The translations under genes were made by a program, and so were the position numbers. This document shows positions 38,000 to 50,589 of a DNA stretch of 64,000 nucleotides, one piece after another (within the stretch, counting starts at the first letter, position 1; each line of letters opens with the position of its first letter). The stretch comes from Istiophorus platypterus. Taxonomy: Eukaryota > Chordata > Actinopteri > Istiophoriformes > Istiophoridae. The stretch is taken from positions 3,799,001-3,863,000 of the forward strand of contig CM029126.1 of NCBI GenBank assembly GCA_016859345.1. Direction: 5' to 3'. The notes beneath the pieces are model-generated. The model saw only the letters and a list, made by a program, of their open reading frames with translations, had not been told where the DNA came from and did not search any database.

Positions 38000-39400
38000 G
38001 ACGTCATGCTCTCGTTTTATATTGTCATGTCCCATCTCGATGGCCGGCTGTGGAATTTAGTGCACGGCTGGATTAGTCCTGTCCGCACATGTGCGTTCGC
38101 CGCGGGAGGCTCTGCCCCGTCTCGCTGTCCTTGTTCAGCTCCTTTCTTTTTTCTCTTTTTCAATGCGCGGATTCCCTTTGTGTTTTCTTTGCGTTTCTTA
38201 TTCGCCTCCTCGGCAGCGGGTTCAACACCCGTACTGACAGAAATACGCCGTCCGGTAAGATTCTCAGGCTCCTGAGCCGCCCGAGCCCTCGGCTTCGAAT
38301 TCGCCGTCATCGGTTGGCTTGACCGCTTCCTCCCTCTGATGCCGCCGCTGTGTTTTTTGTTTTGTTTTTTTCCCCTGGGGGCGGGGATTGAGGAAGGGCA
38401 AGACAACGGGGCAGAAAAACACACCGAGAGTGCCCGGTCGCATTTTCGCCTCTCCCCGCGAACCGACCGTGCGTCTCCAAGTAGCGACATGCTCGGGTGA
38501 TATTTATTGATACGCGACAATCCCAGAGCGCCCTAATTGGCTGTTCTACAACTGACCCGACCTGCAACGGCTCCCCGAGCCGCCAGCTTCCCTCCCAAAA
38601 TGGCTGCCCCCAGACCGCAAGCCCTCGGCCGGCCCTGCACTTTTCATAGAGCTGGGCTGTAAATCCCCTTTTTCCCTCTCCCTCCTCTCCCTCTTCCCCC
38701 TTCGCCTCCAACGTCTTCATTACCCGAGTCATTTTGTCATTGGGTGTAACAGAATACCGCGCTGACCGACATTTAGGTCATTTCCTCCTCTTAAGACCAG
38801 ATATTGTGCTGCCGCGAAGGTAGCGGGATTGCCAGGTTGGAGCCCTGGGTTGTCAGATCGCGGGCCCGGCTAATCTAATTAAAGAGTGAGGGAAAGAGGC
38901 CCGAGGGGGCCCGCAGGACCGGGGGCCTGTGGCGGAGCCAGGGCTGGTTCCCCTCCTTTTTTTTTTTTTTCTTTTTGTGAAAAAATATGCACCGCAAAAT
39001 ACAATGTGGTAATGTCTGCGGGCCTAATTCTTCCGGAGGGGAGCGAGCGAGCGAGGGAGCGAGCGAGCCGGGGCCCTGCGCCGCAGACGGCCACATCCCT
39101 TCGCTTCGGAAAAGAGAGGGGGAACGAGAAGAAAGGGAGAAAGAAGAAAGAGCCCCGGGATGATTTATGCCTCGCTGTGCAGACGCAGAAATAAATCCAG
39201 TGACCTAGCGCAGATGGGGGAGCGAGCCATAAAGCACAGGATCAATTCAGGACCGGTCGCCTCTTTTAAAAAAAAAAAAAAAAATCTCCTTCCACGTCAA
39301 AGCCAATCGCTTTGTTTTATGTCATCGGGGCCTTTTTTTTTTTTTTTTTACGACGCCGTTCCCGTTCCCGGGAGGGAGGCGTGGCCTGGTGCGTCCGCCG
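38000..39400. promoter_or_regulatory. GC- and CpG-richer block with YY1-type site
   Basis: The sequence becomes visibly richer in CpG than its flanks. At 38595-38607 CCAAAATGGCTGC matches the YY1 consensus, which in vertebrates is frequent just downstream of CpG-island transcription starts. Overlapping ORFs on both strands have no recognisable domain. It may be a CpG-island promoter of a non-coding RNA or a regulatory element; this is inference. The minisatellite begins immediately after it. Confidence 0.4.
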
Positions 39401-39413
39401 GCGACACGCGAGG

Positions 39414-42400
39414 TTCTGGGTTCTGGGTTCTGGGTTCTGGGTCCTGGGTTCTGGGTTCTGGGTTCTGGGTTCTGGGTTCTGGGTTCTGGGTTCTGGGTTC
39501 TGGGTTCTGGGTTCTGGGTTCTGGGTTCTGGGTTCTGGGTTCTGGGTCCTGGGTTCTGGGTTCTGGGTCCTGGGTTCTGGGTTCTGGGTTCTGGGTCCTG
39601 GGTTCTGGGTTCTGGGTCCTGGGTTCTGGGTTCTGGGTTCTGGGTTCTGGGTTCTGGGTTCTGGGTTCTGGGTCCTGGGTTCTGGGTTCTGGGTCCTGGG
39701 TTCTGGGTTCTGGGTTCTGGGTTCTGGGTTCTGGGTTCTGGGTCCTGGGTTCTGGGTTCTGGGTCCTGGGTTCTGGGTTCTGGGTTCTGGGTCCTGGGTT
39801 CTGGGTTCTGGGTTCTGGGTTCTGGGTTCTGGGTTCTGGGTTCTGGGTTCTGGGTTCTGGGTCCTGGGTTCTGGGTTCTGGGTTCTGGGTTCTGGGTTCT
39901 GGGTCCTGGGTTCTGGGTTCTGGGTTCTGGGTTCTGGGTTCTGGGTTCTGGGTTCTGGGTTCTGGGTTCTGGGTCCTGGGTTCTGGGTTCTGGGTTCTGG
40001 GTTCTGGGTTCTGGGTTCTGGGTCCTGGGTTCTGGGTTCTGGGTTCTGGGTTCTGGGTCCTGGGTTCTGGGTTCTGGGTTCTGGGTCCTGGGTTCTGGGT
40101 TCTGGGTTCTGGGTTCTGGGTTCTGGGTTCTGGGTTCTGGGTTCTGGGTTCTGGGTTCTGGGTTCTGGGTCCTGGGTTCTGGGTTCTGGGTCCTGGGTTC
40201 TGGGTTCTGGGTTCTGGGTTCTGGGTTCTGGGTTCTGGGTTCTGGGTTCTGGGTTCTGGGTTCTGGGTTCTGGGTTCTGGGTTCTGGGTTCTGGGTTCTG
40301 GGTTCTGGGTTCTGGGTTCTGGGTTCTGGGTTCTGGGTTCTGGGTTCTGGGTCCTGGGTTCTGGGTTCTGGGTTCTGGGTTCTGGGTTCTGGGTTCTGGG
40401 TTCTGGGTTCTGGGTTCTGGGTTCTGGGTTCTGGGTCCTGGGTTCTGGGTTCTGGGTCCTGGGTTCTGGGTTCTGGGTTCTGGGTTCTGGGTTCTGGGTT
40501 CTGGGTTCTGGGTTCTGGGTTCTGGGTTCTGGGTTCTGGGTTCTGGGTTCTGGGTTCTGGGTTCTGGGTTCTGGGTTCTGGGTTCTGGGTTCTGGGTTCT
40601 GGGTTCTGGGTTCTGGGTCCTGGGTTCTGGGTTCTGGGTTCTGGGTTCTGGGTCCTGGGTTCTGGGTTCTGGGTTCTGGGTTCTGGGTTCTGGGTTCTGG
40701 GTTCTGGGTTCTGGGTTCTGGGTTCTGGGTTCTGGGTTCTGGGTTCTGGGTTCTGGGTTCTGGGTTCTGGGTTCTGGGTTCTGGGTTCTGGGTTCTGGGT
40801 TCTGGGTTCTGGGTTCTGGGTTCTGGGTTCTGGGTCCTGGGTTCTGGGTTCTGGGTCCTGGGTTCTGGGTTCTGGGTTCTGGGTTCTGGGTTCTGGGTTC
40901 TGGGTTCTGGGTTCTGGGTTCTGGGTTCTGGGTTCTGGGTTCTGGGTTCTGGGTTCTGGGTTCTGGGTTCTGGGTTCTGGGTTCTGGGTTCTGGGTTCTG
41001 GGTTCTGGGTTCTGGGTTCTGGGTTCTGGGTTCTGGGTTCTGGGTTCTGGGTTCTGGGTCCTGGGTTCTGGGTTCTGGGTTCTGGGTTCTGGGTTCTGGG
41101 TTCTGGGTTCTGGGTTCTGGGTTCTGGGTTCTGGGTTCTGGGTTCTGGGTTCTGGGTTCTGGGTTCTGGGTTCTGGGTTCTGGGTTCTGGGTTCTGGGTT
41201 CTGGGTCCTGGGTTCTGGGTTCTGGGTTCTGGGTTCTGGGTTCTGGGTTCTGGGTTCTGGGTTCTGGGTTCTGGGTTCTGGGTTCTGGGTTCTGGGTTCT
41301 GGGTCCTGGGTTCTGGGTTCTGGGTCCTGGGTTCTGGGTTCTGGGTTCTGGGTTCTGGGTCCTGGGTTCTGGGTTCTGGGTTCTGGGTTCTGGGTTCTGG
41401 GTTCTGGGTTCTGGGTCCTGGGTTCTGGGTTCTGGGTTCTGGGTTCTGGGTTCTGGGTTCTGGGTTCTGGGTTCTGGGTTCTGGGTCCTGGGTTCTGGGT
41501 TCTGGGTTCTGGGTTCTGGGTTCTGGGTTCTGGGTTCTGGGTTCTGGGTTCTGGGTTCTGGGTTCTGGGTCCTGGGTTCTGGGTTCTGGGTTCTGGGTTC
41601 TGGGTTCTGGGTTCTGGGTTCTGGGTTCTGGGTTCTGGGTTCTGGGTCCTGGGTACTGGGTTCTGGGTTCTGGGTCCTGGGTTCTGGGTTCTGGGTTCTG
41701 GGTTCTGGGTTCTGGGTTCTGGGTTCTGGGTTCTGGGTTCTGGGTTCTGGGTTCTGGGTTCTGGGTCCTGGGTTCTGGGTTCTGGGTTCTGGGTTCTGGG
41801 TTCTGGGTTCTGGGTTCTGGGTCCTGGGTTCTGGGTTCTGGGTTCTGGGTTCTGGGTTCTGGGTTCTGGGTTCTGGGTTCTGGGTCCTGGGTTCTGGGTT
41901 CTGGGTCCTGGGTTCTGGGTTCTGGGTTCTGGGTTCTGGGTTCTGGGTTCTGGGTTCTGGGTTCTGGGTTCTGGGTCCTGGGTTCTGGGTTCTGGGTTCT
42001 GGGTTCTGGGTTCTGGGTTCTGGGTTCTGGGTCCTGGGTTCTGGGTTCTGGGTCCTGGGTTCTGGGTTCTGGGTTCTGGGTCCTGGGTTCTGGGTTCTGG
42101 GTCCTGGGTTCTGGGTTCTGGGTTCTGGGTTCTGGGTTCTGGGTTCTGGGTTCTGGGTCCTGGGTTCTGGGTTCTGGGTCCTGGGTTCTGGGTTCTGGGT
42201 TCTGGGTTCTGGGTTCTGGGTTCTGGGTCCTGGGTTCTGGGTTCTGGGTCCTGGGTTCTGGGTTCTGGGTTCTGGGTTCTGGGTTCTGGGTTCTGGGTCC
42301 TGGGTTCTGGGTTCTGGGTTCTGGGTTCTGGGTTCTGGGTTCTGGGTTCTGGGTTCTGGGTTCTGGGTCCTGGGTTCTGGGTTCTGGGTTCTGGGTTCTG

Positions 42401-42484
42401 GGTTCTGGGTCCTGGGTTCTGGGTTCTGGGTCCTGGGTTCTGGGTTCTGGGTTCTGGGTTCTGGGTTCTGGGTCCTGGGTTCTG
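39414..42484 (+). repeat. TTCTGGG heptamer minisatellite, about 438 units
   Basis: 3071 bp of uninterrupted TTCTGGG on the + strand. About 53 units are TCCTGGG and one (near 41655) is TACTGGG. Every variant site is a multiple of 7 bp from the next, so there is no net indel anywhere. The heptamer contains no stop codon in any of the six frames, hence six overlapping ORFs of over 1000 codons (GSGFWVL or TQNPEPR repeats). These are artefacts: all frames are open equally and none has a plausible start or partner exon. GGG every 7 nt gives strong G-quadruplex potential over 3 kb. The unit resembles but is not the telomere repeat. Confidence 0.98.
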
Positions 42485-43319
42485 CAAAGTGCAGACATTT
42501 CTCATACAAAAGGGAATTTTTAGCTTTATTTGTTAGTCTGCATTAAAGCTGCACTGATCATATTTTTCTTTATTTTTTTTACTAACAATTGATCAGTTGA
42601 CTTTGTGTAATATAAAAGCCTTGGTGTCAAAACCACAGATAATTATCACCTTTCACAAGCTTTTTCCCCTTTTTTCTTTATTGGCATATGGAAACAAGCA
42701 GAAAGGCCTTGTACACATCATATGGTTTGTGGGGGGAAAATCTACAACTCTTACACCCTTTCGATGAACAGAAAAAACTAAGTCCGTCGACGTTCCGAAT
42801 TCCTTTTTTAAAAACCTGTGAATTTGCATTTGAATTTGCCCTCAGCTGTCTGTAGCTTTTAGCCTCTTGTACCTCATTGTTTTGCTTTCCTGGCCTGAAA
42901 ACATTATCTTTCATGATGCCATCACAGCACAGTAAATTACATCTCGACAGAATCATGACGTTATATATAAGCGAAACAGTATGACTATAAAAACGGCCTA
43001 GTTAGGAACAAAATCAATATAACCACACTGAGAGCAAAGACTCGTCACTCATGGTAAAAAAAACCACTGGAAGTGCTGCTTTTGGTCGAAAGCTGGATTT
43101 GAAATTTACTTTGTCCGTGGCCGGAGAGGCTGTGTGAGTCCGAGCCAAACCCCCTGACACAACAGATCAACGGGCCTGCAGATGAAAAGACTACAGGACG
43201 TGGTAAAGAATATATGAAACCGGCGGAGACTCACGCAGCTTGCAGTGATTTAAAAAAGAGTCGTGGGTGACAGGGACCAGGGAGTTTGGTGTAACGTGAC
43301 GGCAAATAACGATAACAGC

Positions 43320-43470
43320 AAAAAAACAATATGCACCAAACGGCAAAGTTAGCAACCGGCGAGCGCAGCGGAGCATTTGGCAGCTCAAGGAGGGTTAAGC
43401 TTTGAAGCTGGTGGAGACCAAAACAGAGCCAAAAGAAATGCAAACGTTGGACTTCGATTCACCGATTGTC
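43320..43470 (-). repeat. Dispersed repeat (copy 3 of the 25900 family, reverse)
   Basis: In reverse complement it reads TTTTGGCTCTGTTTTGGTCTCCACCAGC, then a GCTCCGCTGCGCTCGCC segment, matching the landmarks of 25900-26175. Confidence 0.55.
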
Positions 43471-44439
43471 CGGAAATACGACTCGGAACGGGCGGTATGT
43501 TCCCCCACGTCTGCTGGATGTGTAAATATAACTTGTTTTCCCATCGACCCGAGTGACTAAACCAATAAATGATGAAGCTTTTAATGTGGATTTCTCAATT
43601 TCATGTGAAACAGTTCCGCTTTTTAAAACAGCAAAAAATCACAGTTAAAGGTTGGGGGGGGGGTAAATAAATAAGAGGGAAGAAATACAAGCAGGCAACG
43701 TTCCAGACATTTGTTTTGATCCTAAATCCACAAAAATCACACACAAACAAACACACACACACACAAACCCTTATTCAAACAGTTAAAAAAAAGAGACCAA
43801 AACGTATTTAAAACATTCCAGAAACTCTTAAACGAGATGAGTGTCTCCTAGATTCCTGACAACACGCTTCTTTCTGATCTTATTAGTGGAAACCACACAC
43901 ATCTGTTGACTCTGTAAGTGAGTTGTCAGTCCACAGCGGGGCCTGGATATTAATGCACTGGGCATTTACAGGCCTAATTTCCCTCATTATAACGTCATTG
44001 CACGAGGCCCGTGGGGAAACACATTTTTAGCGTGATACAAATTCTGGCATACAGCGGCTCTTCCGCTCCCAGTCGTAGCGTCCTGGACAGAAACCTTTCA
44101 TCTCGCCTCCTCTCCGTCCCGCTGACGTTGACTAATTGTGCTTTGTTGTGATTAAAGCGACCAGATGCTCCGGGAGAGGGACTTTTTTTTTTTTTTTTTT
44201 TTATAGGTGGGGGCGAGAAAAAAAACCCCCTTCTATCGCAGCTCCTTTCTTGTGGAGGGCGGCAGGAATGTCAGCCATATTACCATCAGCACGGGGACGC
44301 CGCAACACGCCGCCTTTCAAGAGCCTGTTTGCACGGAAACAAATTGACGGTGTTGGGGTGGATTTATCGCCCCCCCCCCCCCCCCCAACACACACATCCC
44401 GTTTCTGATAACTTTTCGACGACTCGCGCCAGGACACGA

Positions 44440-44735
44440 AAAGTGATGGCGGCATGCGAGGGGGAAAAAAAACATGCACGCACACGCACGCACGCACACG
44501 CACACACCCCGACGACGAGCTGGAATCCATGAATGTGTGTTTGTGTTTGTGTGGGTGTGAGAATGAGGCAGGGAATTTGTGTGTTTGTGCCCACGCCTGA
44601 GTGTGTGTGCGTGTGCAGTTATCGCTCGTTATCATACACACATCTCTGCGCGCAAATGTGTCCTCATGTTCCTCATAATTGTGTGTTTGGTTTAACTCTG
44701 TGTGGGTTCCTGTGTGTGTGTGTGTTGTGCCCCCC
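44440..44735. repeat. Interrupted CA then TG repeat block
   Basis: ACGCACACGCACGCACGCACAC-type units at about 44473-44506 are followed by GTGTGTTTGTGTTTGTGTGG-type units from 44533 to 44735, so CA-rich and TG-rich halves face each other. Preceded by a 17-C run near 44370. Confidence 0.85.
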
Positions 44736-45030
44736 CCCGGCATTGTGTAATTAGTTGGCTGTAATCAGCGGCTTATAAAGGATCGATCATACGGAAGATA
44801 AACACGGTCAGGTTATATAACACGCTTCATTAAGAGGGAAAAAATGCATGATCACAGAACATCCTCACACCGACGGCTACGCCCTTTAATACTGAATTAA
44901 AAAATAATTCTCCTTTTACGCTCTGGCTCAGGAATGCAAAATATGCAGTAATCTTCCTAATGGACCATTGTGAAGAATAACTTTGGTTTATTACAAATTG
45001 AGTCTTATTTTCATGGTCCTCTGGCTGGAA

Positions 45031-45042
45031 ACACACACACAA

Positions 45043-45078
<36 letters not shown>
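45031..45078. repeat. (CA)n microsatellite
   Basis: About 22 CA units with two CAAA interruptions. Confidence 0.95.
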
Positions 45079-46712
45079 GGACAATCAAGCAGGCTGCAAA
45101 CAAGCCAACAGTTGAGCCAAAACGATCAGAGAACCACTTTAAACCACATCAAAGTAAAACAAAATGTGGAGAAACGGGGAATATCAGTAAAAGAAGAAAA
45201 AGAAAAAGAGCCGTGATGGATGTTTCCGGCTGCTCGATCATGTTACGCCTCCTTAGCCATGTCCCAGTGTTAACTAACGATCACTGATAGGAATGATCGG
45301 CCGAGGGCACGAAAAGGGGCTGTAATCAAGACATATCCTGTAATTATCACTTATCAGTTATTACAAGCTTGGTTACAAAACACAATTTAAGCAATTAAAA
45401 GTGACTAATTTTAAATCACGACCAAAGTAACTAAGAGTGACAAATCTGATATCAACTCAAGGTCCACATACTAGCTTTTTTTGAACTTTCAACCACAGGA
45501 AAATCAATAGGGAGAGGCCGAAATGCGGGACCGGACGAGCCAAAAGCCGATTGTGGGATGAATCCGATACGCTGCTACTTTCAGTGCAGGGTTATAATAT
45601 CAACATGGAATCAAAATGCCTGAAAATCTAATAATAATAAGGCTGATGACGTGTGTATTCCTGTTCGAGTCAAAAAGGTCTGATATTGTCTATGGAATCA
45701 ACGTAGGTGCAGGAAGTCTAATATTGAAGCCTGAAGATTTCACAGAGTCTCCTAAGCTGTACCAGGCTCTTTTTAGGTCAAAGCTCTGTAACGTGAAGAA
45801 AATGAGAACAATAACACCGGATGGAAGGAGGACGGGGAGTAAGGAGATACTGGGAGAGGTTGGGATGGTCGATGAAAACCAGCAAAAAAAAAAGGAGCAA
45901 AAGCTTCAGTGCTGTGAAACTGTCAACCCTCAGATGTCTCTACCCTGTGTAATTTATGTTATGAGCCACTGCAGCAAATTCAGAGTTTCCAGAGTGTCGG
46001 AGGTCGGTGGTCGGGGCCGAGAGCTGTCAGGGAAAAAAAAAAATGAAAAAGAATAAATCCCCGTTCTGAAAAGTTGGTCCTGTCCTGTAAACTTAGAGAC
46101 ACGTGTAGGAGGGAAAAAAGGAGAAATGCAAAAGCAAACAAGAAGCAAATGAATATGTTAAAGAAAAAAACAGTTTTGCAAAACGAGGCGAGGGCCGTGT
46201 CCTGCCTCGTCCTACTTTCTTGCCTTGTTTTTCGCTGACGGCGTATTAGCACGCTCTCTGGACGTATGGTGAACGCGTCCTGCGGCCCGTCGTGTCCTTG
46301 CGCCGTGCAGCTGAAGGGCGGCGCGTGACCTTTCCGTGTGGTTTTTTTTCTTCTTCTTTTTTTCTTTTCGTCGTCCACACCGAGTGTTCGCGCTGCGCAC
46401 TGGAGCCTCGCGCAGATCGCCGGGAGACCTCTCCGGTTGATGAACAACAGGCGCAGCTGTTGTTTGTATACTTGGCAAATGGCTGTGAAATACGTGTCAA
46501 GATCACGAAACAAGGTTCGGACCAGAGGGGCCGATCCGTTCGGAGCTGATTCATTCGGCTCGCAGAACATTGACCAAGACGCCAAGATCACAGTAAACAC
46601 GGGTTCTTCCATTCAGCTCTATGTCTGGAGGCGCCAAGGTTGTCTTAAACGGAATACACTTTACAGCAGATTGTTAATGAATCCGATTTTAGATGTAAAT
46701 CAAAAAGTTTTA

Positions 46713-46715
<3 letters not shown>

Positions 46716-46795
<80 letters not shown>
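46716..46795. repeat. Compound (TC)17(TA)22 microsatellite
   Basis: A pure CT run (46716-46750) switches directly to a pure TA run (46751-46795). Confidence 0.97.
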
Positions 46796-46798
<3 letters not shown>

Positions 46799-49325
46799 GA
46801 ATATCTTTGTGAAATTAATCCTACATGCGAGATGAGGGTTTAACCTTCAGAAAATGACTCAATAATCTGACAGTTTTATAGCGAATAATTTAACATCATG
46901 AACATTGCTTTATGATTCCCACATTGACCCCTTTATGTCAGTGAAAACAATATCCCCTCTCATTCTTTCTTCAGCTCGTATTTGATTTATTTGGTTTTTT
47001 GTTTTTTTTTCACCCCCCCCCCGTCATTTTTCCCCGTGAACACGAATATTCCCAGGTCATGGGAGCGTTACCGGGTCAGTGCGGACGAAACTCCAAAGCC
47101 CGGCGGCTTCTCCGTAGTAGCGGTCCGGGAGCTTTGTTCCTCTGGTTGCTCTTTCTGCAGGTCGCGGCGGGTGAGGGTGTCATCCGCACGTCGGAGAACT
47201 GAACTGTAAATCAGTTCTTCTTTTTTTTTAATGGAAAACAATCTCCGCTCCAAGTGGCAGTCGTCCCACAACGATTCCTGAGCGACTCTGTTGCCTCAGA
47301 CCGACAACATCCCTATTGTTTCCTGTCGGATGATGAAGTGCAGCAATGTAGCTGTCAGAACCCCAGGTGCGCCCCCCCCCCCAACACTTTCTCTCACTGT
47401 CTCCTCTCCTTCTTTTCGCCCTTCGCGTCTTACATGGAGCCGCTTATGAAACTCGGCCCTCGGGCGGCAGTAGGTAACGTATTTTTGTCGCAAACTTGAA
47501 AGAAAAACTTGGAACAATAGTGGTAAATGGTGGATCCTTTCCAGCCCCCCCCCCCCCGCCACAAGCTGCTCGTTATCCTCTAGTCACGCTCAATAGTGAA
47601 GGACATCAAAACATGGACGCCCTCGCCAAGGAGTCAGTGCCTGAAACTTTTCAGCACTTAACCAGCGAATGACAAATGTGGTACTAAAATTTTTACTTGT
47701 TTTTTTTTATTATTATTATTTTTTAAAGCTTTTGATCTTTTATAAATGATATATATTTATTTCTTTTTATTTATTATCAAAATAATGATCGGGAACAGAG
47801 TTTTGAGAAAAACGGACCCAAACTTCTGCGCTAGTAACTCGAAACTTAAAGCTGCACCGGTCGACGATTTTATATGAACAAAGACTCAAACGACTACGTG
47901 TAATGTGAAAAAGTTTGGTCAAACAGCCATAAACCCAAAGAGAATTTATCGCCCGGCTGCAATTTTGGTGGATTTTAGTGTCTTTCAGCTCATTGTCTCG
48001 GTTTTACGGCCACAACCCCGTCTCCTGCCCTTTTAAAACATCAAAGGGAAGAACTTAATGCATTCTGAAGTATCCTGAGCCCGAACGTGTCCAGTTTGTT
48101 TTTTCCCCGATGCCGGATCCGCTCGCAGCCACTGAAGAGCGTTCGGCCTGTTTCGGGGCCGTGTTTGGACGCCGGCAGCTCTCGCCGGGTAAAGACCGCG
48201 GCGGCGCGTTCAAGCTCCAGACTGGACACGTCGTGTCAAACCTTCTGCCACAACCACGGTCGCTCCCTGAGCTTAACCCAGGACGCTTTTGATGCCTAAA
48301 CCGAACCACATGCAAGACTGGGCACAATCTGTGAGGGTCGGCCTGGGTGAAAAAAATCCTTACCAGACTTACCAGACGCCAAAATACTGCACCAAGGTTT
48401 ATATTTCTATGAAACATGATTACAACTTGACAGCCGTTTTATCCTGTATTTATTATTGCAAAGTAAACTGTAGAATTATGCTGTTCATGTTGCAAATTAT
48501 TCTGTCTGTACTCTGCCATGGAACCTCTCATTTTGCATTGAAATGAATGAGGAGGCTGCATTTTTTTGTTGGTTTGTTGACGCAGCCTAAAGATGGAATC
48601 ACTTATCTCAAGATTTCACAAGCCCCTTGAGATCCATCCTCCTGTTTTCAAGGGAGGCCTCGGTTATACTGTATGAAAATAGATTCAAGCTTCTCTTACA
48701 ACCTACACAGAGAAGGGTGTTATGGGTAATTGTTTCGGTGGCAGAGGGCCGCAAATGTCAACTGTGCTTTGTGCGGACCTTTCGCCTCAAGAATCAATAG
48801 GCCGGTTGATAAAACCTCCTGTCAGGAGGCAGGTTTAAAACGCAGATGGAGGTGAAAATAAAAACGCACTATGAAAAGTTATGTAAAAGAAACCGCGGCG
48901 GGAAACATATGTCCACGTTTACATCGGTGTTCACCTAAAACGGCGTGTGAGGGTGGAGCTACAGTCTGCAGCTCGGTAGTTTGGCGAACGGATCTTTTTT
49001 CTCCTCCGGGTCTGAACGTGGCCAACCGAGACGGTGGAGACGGGCCTGACGCGGTCTTGAGGGGAAACGCAAACGCCGGCGCACTCGTGGAACGGCCGCA
49101 AAATACCCGTGGAGCAGGCACGCCGTGGGTCCCGTTAGCTTGAGGCCGAATAGGCGCGATCAGTGACAGCGCAGTGCCCTCCGGTCACCAGCACCGTCAC
49201 GCAATGGCAAAAGGTCTGACACCCGCGGTATCAGCATGGTGCGACTGTGGACCTCCTGTCCGCGTTATAAGTTGCAGTTCCTATGGGGTCACGCTTGGTC
49301 TGCTGCTTTCCAACAGGAAGTCCCA

Positions 49326-49349
49326 CCTCCTCCTCCTCCTCCTCCTCCT
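49326..49349. repeat. (CTC)8 microsatellite
   Basis: Uninterrupted CTC triplets. Confidence 0.95.
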
Positions 49350-49592
49350 TTTGTTTTAATGAAGCCCCTGGGAGGTTCTGGAAAGCCCTGGAACTGAATG
49401 CAGTCCATCCCGTCCAAACCGCCGCCTCCTCCTCGCTCCCAGCGAGCTTGGACCAAACCCCCGCTCTGCCTCCTGCGCACCGCCCCGTTGCCACGGCAAC
49501 TGCAAACAGGACGGGACAGGGTCCCGCCGAAAACCGGAGGGGGGGGTTGGGAAGGGGGGGTTATGGTTTCAACAGATGTCACGACACGCACT

Positions 49593-49595
<3 letters not shown>

Positions 49596-49635
<40 letters not shown>
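49596..49635. repeat. (CA)20 microsatellite
   Basis: Uninterrupted CA repeat ending in CCCAGAGGC. Confidence 0.97.
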
Positions 49636-49637
<2 letters not shown>

Positions 49638-50589
49638 AGAGGCAGCAGAAAAACTCTTTGCTCCAGGTCGGTTTATAGCGCGACTATTTTGTGGATCTCG
49701 TCCGCGGGCAACACATTTTAGACATTATCAGGGCCAGAGCTCCAGATTCGGGCTCCTCTGTCCGGTGTGGCTCGTCCCTTTTAACGAGGCAAAACCCCGG
49801 AGGGGACCTCGAGCCGGCACAAGGTGTCAAAACATAAAACTTGAGGAAATCGGCGCTGCGCCCCAGGCTCCATCAACCTATCTCGCCCTGCCGTCGCCAC
49901 CAGTGAGGGTATTTCACCCATACAGCATGCCTCTATATCCTCCTATTGTCCTGGCCATGCGTCATGTCCACACGGCTGAAACCAGTCGTCCCAGTCTCCC
50001 CCGATCGGGCGACAACATGGGATTGTTCTGGATCACAGTCGGGGGAAATGCTTGGGAACTCCACTTCCCAGCGTGAGAGGAGACGGAGGAGCGGAACGGC
50101 TCCCCGGAGGCGAAGCCGGTGACCCCGCCGAGCGCGCAAGTATGCAGAGGTCACCGGGTTTCTGTTGGGCAAGAGCTAAATCTGACTGACACCGAGCAGC
50201 AATAACCCTTGACTCCGGAGCTGCCGGGGGAGACACGCTATTTATTTGCAGGCAGATAAATGTCAAGCAAACAGTCCTGAATTTTCAAACATGCCTTCAG
50301 CAGAACACAGTCCGTGATGTAAACCGAGGGGAGCCAGGAATTTTTTTTCCTCGTTCAGAGCTGGGGGGGGGGGTGAAACCAGTGAAAACAAACAAAAAAC
50401 AGGAGTTTGGTTCCAGTTGTGGTGGAACATGCTGGAGCTGTTCAGAGCCTCCTGACAATAATTTGAACTTGTATTTTGGCCTCCACACATTTATAAAAGG
50501 GACCAACACTTCTTCTTCTTCTAATCCTTCTTTTTTTTTTTTTGCTGTCAGGTAAAATCTTCATATCTCCTGTGGCGAAAAAAGTCAGT

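Noticed and set aside
39414..42484. Interstitial telomeric repeat
   Set aside because: The unit is TTCTGGG, not TTAGGG, and no TTAGGG units occur in the array.
39160..42546. Six overlapping ORFs of over 1000 codons (GSGFWVL and TQNPEPR repeat proteins)
   Set aside because: The heptamer has no stop in any frame on either strand, so all six frames are open by composition; flanking parts show no start, splice or domain support.
45616..46056. 146-codon + strand ORF in the intergenic region
   Set aside because: No recognisable domain, low-complexity Lys-rich end, no splice or promoter support; plausible by chance in 64 kb.
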